Assembly (NCBI GenBank): GCA_029248675.1
Contig: JAQWIX010000049.1
Coordinates: forward strand, 1-34,209
Reading direction: 5' to 3'
Source: Pseudomonadales bacterium
GTDB taxonomy: Bacteria; Pseudomonadota; Gammaproteobacteria; Pseudomonadales; Azotimanducaceae
Length of the DNA: 34,209 bases
Both the position numbers and the translations under genes were made by a program. The notes beneath the pieces were generated by a model. That model was not told where the DNA came from, did not search any database, and worked only from the letters and a program-made list of their open reading frames with translations. Of this stretch, positions 28,127-34,209 are shown piece by piece. Each line of letters starts with the position of its first letter. Positions within the stretch are counted from its first letter, which is position 1.

Positions 28127-30799
28127 TTAAAACAAATCCACCGCCCGAATTTCTTCGCTGCTGACATCGCCTTTTTTGATGGTCACTGCGGGATCCGGCG
28201 CAAATTCAGCTAAAAAAACTTCGTCAAGGGCCGAGGGGTTGCTGGGGTATGTCGGCTGTCCGGTCTCTCGATCTATGCGCAAATTTACGACCCCGGGGGG
28301 TTGGGGCAGCATTTGCTCGGGTACGCCGTCGAGGGCGTCGCGCATGAAATCGATCCAAATGGGTAGCGGTATATTCGAGCCGTAAGCGTTTCGCCCTAAC
28401 GCTTCCTGATCTTTAAAGCCTACCCAGACGCTGGCGACGAGACTGGAGTTGAACCCATTAAACCAAGTATCCGACGCATCGTTGGTGGTGCCGGTCTTTC
28501 CAGCAAGGTCATTGCGGCCCAGGGCCCTAGCCCTTCGGCCAGTACCGAGCTTGATGACGTCGCGAAGCATGGATTGCATGATGAAGGCATTGCGCTCGTC
28601 GAGTACACGCTGTGCTACCACGACAGAGGTTTCGTTTGGCTTAGCGCTCTCCGCTTCCGCCAGCAGTCTGTCGAGAATCGTTGAGGCCAGCCAATCCATC
28701 TTAGGTTCCTTGGCTGGCTCTGCGCCCTTTGTTGAACGATTCTCTTGTTCCACTGCAATCTGCGGGTCCGGGCAAGACGAACACACTCTGGCGGGGGTTG
28801 CGGCGAATAGCACGATGCCCTGCTGATCGACCAGTCGATCTACGATGTAGGGTTCCACCAAATAACCGCCATTGGCCAACACAGCATAGGCTTTGGCCAT
28901 ATCAACTGGCGCCACGGTCATGGTGCCGCCACCAAGGGCGAGCTGGGTATTGCGCGGAAATGACGTCATATCGAAGCCAAACTTGCGCACATCGCGAAGT
29001 ACTCGCCCGGCACCGATTTTCAGCAACACGCGCATGGAGACTAAGTTGATGGAGCGATACAGAGCTTCACGCAAACGCGTTGGCCCGTTGTATCGGTTGT
29101 TGTCGTTTTCTGGCCGGTATTGAGATTCCAAATTAGCGTCCTCGAAAACTAAGGGCGCATCAAGAAAGATATCTGCTGGGGTAATGCCTCGACTGAGCGC
29201 TGAGCTGTAGACAAAGGGTTTGAAGCCAGACCCCGGTTGACGCTGGGCTTGCAGGGCGTAGTTGTACTGGTTGCGATAAAAATCGTAGCCGCCCATCAGT
29301 GCCCGTATGGCCCCATCGTTTGGATCAATGGCGATCAAGGCGCCCTGAATTTCGGGCAGCTGAGTCAGCAGCCAAGTGGCTTGTTCCTGCTGCGTTGGGG
29401 GTTTTACGTTCACCCGAACGATGTCACCCACGGCTAGTATGTCATCCATCCGTTGAGGTCTAGGGCCCAGTTCGTCCACAGAAATGTAGGCCCTCGCCCA
29501 CTTGCTGGCTTCCAAGGTGATGGATCCAATGTCGCCATCCTTGGTCACAAACTCCGCGCTATCCTCGGTAAGCTTTACAACCACAGCCGGTGTTTGTTGC
29601 TCGAACGTAGTAAAGCTCTCAAGTTCAGCTTTGATGCTTGCAACGACTTGGGTTTCTTTTGTTTCCGAGTTGTCGCTATCCGGCGGAGTTACCAAGTCTG
29701 ATTGCTGGGGCGCATCCAAGGATGGACGTTCCAGCTGCTCACCAACCGTTCCGAAGGTCTGATCGAGGTCAGTGAGCAACGCTGGGGACACTCGACCTTC
29801 GGGTCCGCGGTAGCCGTGGTCTTGATCGTACTTAAGTAGCCCGTGTCGCAGCGCCTGCATTGCCGACCGCTGTTGCGCGCTATCTAAGGTCGTATAAATC
29901 TCGTAACCACCTGTATATAGATCCGGCACAAGCCCGGTGACTTGCTGTCTTGCCCACTCCGCAACATAAGGGCTGGGTAAGTCTAGCTCGCGGGCATAGA
30001 CCTTGGCGGTAATGGGCGCGGCGAATGCCTCGTCGTACTGAGCTCTAGTAATCGACTGTTGAGACAGCATGCGACCCAGCACTTGGTTGCGGCGGCGTAG
30101 TGCCCACTCGGGTCCGTTGATGGGATTGCCGGCTTCCGGCCGCTGGGGGGTGCCAGCCAGCATGGCAAGCTGGGCTAAGGTTAACTGGTTCAGAGATTTA
30201 CCGTAGTAAGTAACCGCCGCAGCTTCGGCTCCATAGGCACGTTTGCCGAAGGGAACGAGATTGACATACAGCTCAAGAATCTCGTCCTTGCTGAGCTTTT
30301 GCTCGATTTTCAATGACAGCAGCATTTCTTTGAACTTGCGTAAAAAGCTGCGTTCAAGGGTGAAGGAAACATTTCGGGCAAGCTGCATGGTGATGGTGCT
30401 CGCGCCACCTAGTCGCTCGTTTCCGATGCCTGCGAGACTGGCCGCTAGCTGCATGACGTCATTGGCTAGGGAAATGTAGTCAATACCATGGTGCTGATAG
30501 AAGCGTTTGTCTTCGGTATCTAAAATCGCGTTGATGAAATCTTGAGGAACATCCTCTAATGCGATTGGGATTAGCCGTCTTTCGCCAAATTCGCCAATCA
30601 GTTCCCCGTCCTTGGCATAAATGCGCAGAGGAGCTTCTAACGTGACATTGCGGAACGTTGAAGCTTCTGGAATCTGTGGATCGAGATAGATGTAGGTGGC
30701 AGATACCCCGATAACGACGGTACAGAGAGTCGCCAAAGCAAAAAGGCTGAGGACTCTTAAGACCGGATGCTTGCGCTTAGACCGCTTGGGGCTGTTCAT
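28127..30799 (-). CDS. mrcA: penicillin-binding protein 1A (bifunctional transglycosylase/transpeptidase)
   Basis: Likely start MNSPKRSKRKHPVLRV at 30799; EDKRFYQHHGIDY, GGASTITMQLARN, SxxK in RQPGSGFKPFVYSSAL, KTGTTNDASDTWFNG. Confidence 0.96.
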   Translation of the reverse strand: MNSPKRSKRKHPVLRVLSLFALATLCTVVIGVSATYIYLDPQIPEASTFRNVTLEAPLRIYAKDGELIGEFGERRLIPIALEDVPQDFINAILDTEDKRFYQHHGIDYISLANDVMQLAASLAGIGNERLGGASTITMQLARNVSFTLERSFLRKFKEMLLSLKIEQKLSKDEILELYVNLVPFGKRAYGAEAAAVTYYGKSLNQLTLAQLAMLAGTPQRPEAGNPINGPEWALRRRNQVLGRMLSQQSITRAQYDEAFAAPITAKVYARELDLPSPYVAEWARQQVTGLVPDLYTGGYEIYTTLDSAQQRSAMQALRHGLLKYDQDHGYRGPEGRVSPALLTDLDQTFGTVGEQLERPSLDAPQQSDLVTPPDSDNSETKETQVVASIKAELESFTTFEQQTPAVVVKLTEDSAEFVTKDGDIGSITLEASKWARAYISVDELGPRPQRMDDILAVGDIVRVNVKPPTQQEQATWLLTQLPEIQGALIAIDPNDGAIRALMGGYDFYRNQYNYALQAQRQPGSGFKPFVYSSALSRGITPADIFLDAPLVFEDANLESQYRPENDNNRYNGPTRLREALYRSINLVSMRVLLKIGAGRVLRDVRKFGFDMTSFPRNTQLALGGGTMTVAPVDMAKAYAVLANGGYLVEPYIVDRLVDQQGIVLFAATPARVCSSCPDPQIAVEQENRSTKGAEPAKEPKMDWLASTILDRLLAEAESAKPNETSVVVAQRVLDERNAFIMQSMLRDVIKLGTGRRARALGRNDLAGKTGTTNDASDTWFNGFNSSLVASVWVGFKDQEALGRNAYGSNIPLPIWIDFMRDALDGVPEQMLPQPPGVVNLRIDRETGQPTYPSNPSALDEVFLAEFAPDPAVTIKKGDVSSEEIRAVDLF

Positions 30800-31001
30800 A
30801 TGGCTGGTTTCTGCTGCCAGAAGAGATCGGACGTTGCGGGGAAAGCATAGCAAAATGGATCTGGCAGAACACTGACCCAGTTGTCAGATCTGGCCGGATA
30901 TCGAGAGGCAGAACGCTTACATTGAAATCAGAGCGGATGTCTCGTTAAGCGATGCTCCGCTCGCCATCCTCGGTTTCACATTAGACAGGCGTCGTGGTGG
31001 C

Positions 31002-34000
31002 TTGATGAGAGGATTGAACGCCGAGAAGACTGAAAAAGCTGATGACACAGACAGGATCGATGAGGCAAACAGGATCGATGAAACGGACAGAATCGGTGAA
31101 ATAGAGAAAATCGATGAAATAGAAAGAACCGATGAAATAGAAAGAATCGATAAAACAGACCGCCCTGACCTGACGGGCATTCGTAGCCGCTCGGCTCTTC
31201 GCTTCTCAAACCCCTTGGTTCGAGCACGGGGGCTCTTTAGATTCTTTGGATTCGACGATCCGGCCTCTGTCAGCGGTGTGCTGGGGTTTTGTTTTCATGG
31301 TGATAGCGGGGCGGTTTGCTACCTAGCCCATCACCGAGGGAGGGGGGCGTATCGCCGGCCCTCGCTGGAGGGTTCTTGCTTTGTGCTCGTCAATAGTGAG
31401 ATCTGGCAGATTGAAGAGCCTGATGGTCTGTCTGTGTACCAGCGGTGCCAGCGAGTATTTGACCTGCCCGTTGGCGGCCCGTTTCCCCAAGTTTGGGTGA
31501 GTACCAATCTGGCCTCGGGCGCAGAGGCTGCCGTCAGCGTGCCAGGGTCCTTACACCGCACACTGGTTTTTTCCGCAGCCCAAGAACTGGGGCAATTCGC
31601 GTCTCGTGCCGCCGCTGATTTGTTGGGTTCTGGTCGTGGTGAAAGCTGGTTGGAGCAGGCAAAAGCCGAAGAGCCCCCGGCTTTTGACTACACGTTGCTT
31701 CGCGTATCGCTAGAACCGGAGGCTGTCCAGCCGCCGGTTGCCCAGCGCGACCACCCGCCCGAAAAAACTTTTTCGAAGTCTGCTAGTGCCCAAGCTAGGC
31801 TTTGGTGGATGGCGGGTTACGCAGCTTCGAATCTGTTGACCCAGTTGCAGGGGCACGGTCTTACAGTTGCCGGCGTGACGCCAGATGGTGTGGCCTTGTA
31901 CTGGGGTTTGGAGCGCCTGTGGCAGGAGTCTAATTCCGATTTAAGCGCTCTGGGCGGCCCCTGGGCGTTGGTGGAAGATAGTGATCAGCCTAGCCTATGG
32001 CTTTATTCCGGGCCTTGGTTTCAAAGCCGCCTACTGGTGGATTCGCTGGATGCTTTGCAAACTTTGGATTTAGAGGAACAGACCAAAATCGTTCTCTGGC
32101 TGACCACGAAAGACACCGTCGAGGCGTTAGCAGATTCGTTGGCTGAGACGTGGACCGTCTTTGACAATACGCTATCGCGCTGGTCGAGGGGTAGGCGCTA
32201 CCCCGGTCCAACGTTAGAGATACCATCGATTATCGCCCTAGGAAGTGCATTGCAGGGCAGTCGACAGCCCTCAGGTGATTGGCAGAAGGAAGATGCACCT
32301 CCAAGGATAAACTTGCTGCCTTGGCGAGGGGCATGGCTGCAACGTCGCCAAGGTCAACTTTACTGCCAGTTTGTTGGCCTGGCCCTCGTGTTTTCCGCAT
32401 GCGCTTATGCATGGTTCGAAGTGTTTCAGCGCAAAGCAGACTTCAGCCACCGGTTGTTGACCGACGCAAGGGCGGAGCATCAGAAAATTCTGGAGGCCCA
32501 GCAACAGGCCCAAGCCCAAGACCATGCTCGCGCCGCTCGTAAGGCAGCACTGGCGCAACTTGATGTTCATGGAAAGTACGGCCAGCGCCAATTGCTTACC
32601 GTTGAGGCCCTGTTGGCATTGATGCCAGAGTGCTTGGTGATTTGTCGAATTGCTCTCACCGAACGTTCGGCAACGATTTTTGGTTCTGCATCAAATGTGA
32701 ACCGCCAGTGTTCTTTCTGCCTAAGCCGCCTATGGCGGTCGCCTTGGCCTGCTCGCGTCGCGTTTTTGTCGGTGCTCTGCAGTATGGGAACGACTCTTGC
32801 TGCAAGTCTTGATCACGAATCTAAAAAAACCTCGATCCTTGCTGCCTCCGATTCCTTGTCGGCTCCGGGCGCTGAGTTGCGCCTGAATTTACAGCTTCAG
32901 GATGCCCCCGTGCGAGATCTGATTCAGCTCCTAGCCCATCAAAAAGGTATCAGCGTTTTAGTCAGTGAGGAGGTGTCAGGCAGACTGTCCATGAACTTGG
33001 TGGATGTGGCCTGGTCTGATGCTTGGGCTACTACGCTGTCAGCTGCCGGGCTCGCTGAACGAGTTCGACAAGGCATCCGCTTCGTGGCTCCGGCTGAGGC
33101 ACTTGCCGCCCAGGAAACCCAAGCGTTGAGCGATGCGCAAACCGTTGAGAAGCTTGTGCCGTTAAAAACCGTCGTGATTCGTGTCCGCTATGCTCGCGCC
33201 AATCTTCTGATTAAGCACTTAGCTGCAGATAAAGCCGGGCTGTCGGATCGCGGTAAGGTTTTTGTGGATGAGCGTCTTAACGCCTTGATTATTCGAGATG
33301 CGCCGAGTCGGCTGGAGGCATTGCGTCACTTGGTTGAATTGTTGGATGTGCCGCTTTCTCAAGTGGCGATCGAGGCACGAATAGTGACTGCCAGCGACAG
33401 CTTGAACCAACAGCTTGGTATAGCTTGGCAGACGGCGTTTAGCTCTGTAGCAACTACGGATGGTGCCACTGATGTTGGCAGCAATTCGATAAATACCTTG
33501 GTGGCCACTACGGCTTTGTCGACCGCTTCTCCGGCCTCGACTTTGGCGCTTGGGGTTCTTCGTCCTGGCATTGCCATAGATGCACAGCTGTCTTCCCTAG
33601 TTGAGCAGGGGCGAGCGCGGGTCTTGGCCAAGCCGAAAATCCTCACCATGGATCAGTCGTTGGCATCCATTCAGTCCGGCGTACAAATTCCCTATCAAGA
33701 AACCAGTCGCAGCGGGGCCACGTCCACATCGTTTAAAGATGCGGTGTTGTCTTTGCACGTCCGGCCTCAGGTCACCCCGGATTACAATATTCTGATGCAG
33801 CTAAAGGTGAAGCAGGACACGGTAGGCCAGATTTTCAATGGCGTGCCGTCAATTAACACGAACGAGATGCAAACAAATGTGCTGGTGGGGAACGGTCAGA
33901 CATTGGTCTTGGGAGGTATTTTGCAGGAGGACGAAAACGACGCGCGGCGCAAAACGCCTATCTTGGGAGACCTGCCTTTTGTTGGTCGTTTGTTCCGGCG

Positions 34001-34091
34001 CAAGATCAAACGTAAGGACCAGCAGGAACTGTTGGTCTTTATCACGCCGACCCTAGTAGCAAACGAGCCGGTTGCAACCACCCTTGATTAA
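31002..34091 (+). CDS. 1029-aa composite protein: repeat leader + HofM/PilM-like + truncated HofN/PilN-like + HofQ/PilQ-type secretin
   Basis: Single uninterrupted frame (TTG 31002 or ATG 31005). Segments: hexapeptide repeats; FDYTLLRVSL...GLTVAGVTPDGVALYWGLERLW...IPSIIALGSAL (HofM-like); PRINLLPWRGAW + TM (PilN/HofN-like, from 32301); LNLQLQDAPVRDLIQLLAHQKGISVLVSEEVSGRLSMNL ... VPSINTNEMQTNVLVGNGQTLVLGGILQ...KTPILGDLPFVGRLFR...QELLVFITPTLV (STN + secretin). Confidence 0.85.
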   Translation: MMRGLNAEKTEKADDTDRIDEANRIDETDRIGEIEKIDEIERTDEIERIDKTDRPDLTGIRSRSALRFSNPLVRARGLFRFFGFDDPASVSGVLGFCFHGDSGAVCYLAHHRGRGAYRRPSLEGSCFVLVNSEIWQIEEPDGLSVYQRCQRVFDLPVGGPFPQVWVSTNLASGAEAAVSVPGSLHRTLVFSAAQELGQFASRAAADLLGSGRGESWLEQAKAEEPPAFDYTLLRVSLEPEAVQPPVAQRDHPPEKTFSKSASAQARLWWMAGYAASNLLTQLQGHGLTVAGVTPDGVALYWGLERLWQESNSDLSALGGPWALVEDSDQPSLWLYSGPWFQSRLLVDSLDALQTLDLEEQTKIVLWLTTKDTVEALADSLAETWTVFDNTLSRWSRGRRYPGPTLEIPSIIALGSALQGSRQPSGDWQKEDAPPRINLLPWRGAWLQRRQGQLYCQFVGLALVFSACAYAWFEVFQRKADFSHRLLTDARAEHQKILEAQQQAQAQDHARAARKAALAQLDVHGKYGQRQLLTVEALLALMPECLVICRIALTERSATIFGSASNVNRQCSFCLSRLWRSPWPARVAFLSVLCSMGTTLAASLDHESKKTSILAASDSLSAPGAELRLNLQLQDAPVRDLIQLLAHQKGISVLVSEEVSGRLSMNLVDVAWSDAWATTLSAAGLAERVRQGIRFVAPAEALAAQETQALSDAQTVEKLVPLKTVVIRVRYARANLLIKHLAADKAGLSDRGKVFVDERLNALIIRDAPSRLEALRHLVELLDVPLSQVAIEARIVTASDSLNQQLGIAWQTAFSSVATTDGATDVGSNSINTLVATTALSTASPASTLALGVLRPGIAIDAQLSSLVEQGRARVLAKPKILTMDQSLASIQSGVQIPYQETSRSGATSTSFKDAVLSLHVRPQVTPDYNILMQLKVKQDTVGQIFNGVPSINTNEMQTNVLVGNGQTLVLGGILQEDENDARRKTPILGDLPFVGRLFRRKIKRKDQQELLVFITPTLVANEPVATTLD
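31053..31160 (+). repeat. six tandem 18-bp degenerate repeats
   Basis: AGGATCGATGAGGCAAAC / AGGATCGATGAAACGGAC / AGAATCGGTGAAATAGAG / AAAATCGATGAAATAGAA / AGAACCGATGAAATAGAA / AGAATCGATAAAACAGAC; translates as (R/K)(I/T)(D/G)(E/K)xx x 6. Confidence 0.95.
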
Positions 34092-34209
34092 AAGAACTGA
34101 CAGAATTGGGTCGTTGCATTTCTGCTTGGAAGGACGAGCCCTGCTGTCTGGGGTATCGCCCCGTTTTCGTGATGGTTCCCGTGGCAATTGGATGACAATT
34201 GGATGGAAA

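Noticed and set aside
27979-28167. 62-aa minus-strand ORF in the rpmE-mrcA gap
   Set aside because: Overlaps the mrcA end, palindrome and terminator; composition explained by those structures.
31053-31160. Possible CRISPR-like repeat array
   Set aside because: Repeats are contiguous 18-mers without spacers, degenerate, and in frame with a coding sequence; no cas genes nearby.
30917-31227. Ser/Ile/Phe-rich minus-strand ORFs (MPVRSGRSVLSILSISSVLSISS..., MLEPRGLRSEEPSG...)
   Set aside because: They are the antisense reading of the 18-bp tandem repeat; low complexity keeps the frame open without coding evidence.

Overview
34.2-kb chromosomal window, almost entirely protein-coding, with a gammaproteobacterial core-gene backbone. 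Left to right: tRNA-Phe, yggX, mutY, asmA-like, a conserved hypothetical, hisB, hisA, ctpA-like S41 protease, envC-like, gpmI, rhodanese, secB, trmL, ntrC, ntrB, a type II glutamine synthetase (GSII), typA, dtd, tatC/B/A, hisE, ubiB/J/E, DUF971, hslU/V, a SPOR protein, priA, rpmE, mrcA/ponA, and one 1029-aa ORF. No CRISPR array, transposase, integrase or rRNA was seen. The gene order resembles a condensed version of the Pseudomonas-type arrangement, with many expected neighbours absent (hisH, hisF, hisI, grxC, thiI, argS, pil/hofO, pil/hofP). Strongest leads: (1) the single 1029-aa ORF divergent from mrcA appears to fuse HofM/PilM-like, truncated HofN/PilN-like and HofQ-type secretin segments, behind an 18-bp x 6 repeat, with an internal signal-peptide-like segment that makes the topology paradoxical; (2) a eukaryote/rhizobial-type GSII sits where glnA (GSI) normally does, beside ntrBC, with a near-consensus sigma54 promoter and two NtrC-type sites; (3) the histidine genes are split and incomplete. 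All family calls come from reading the translated sequence; no database search was run.
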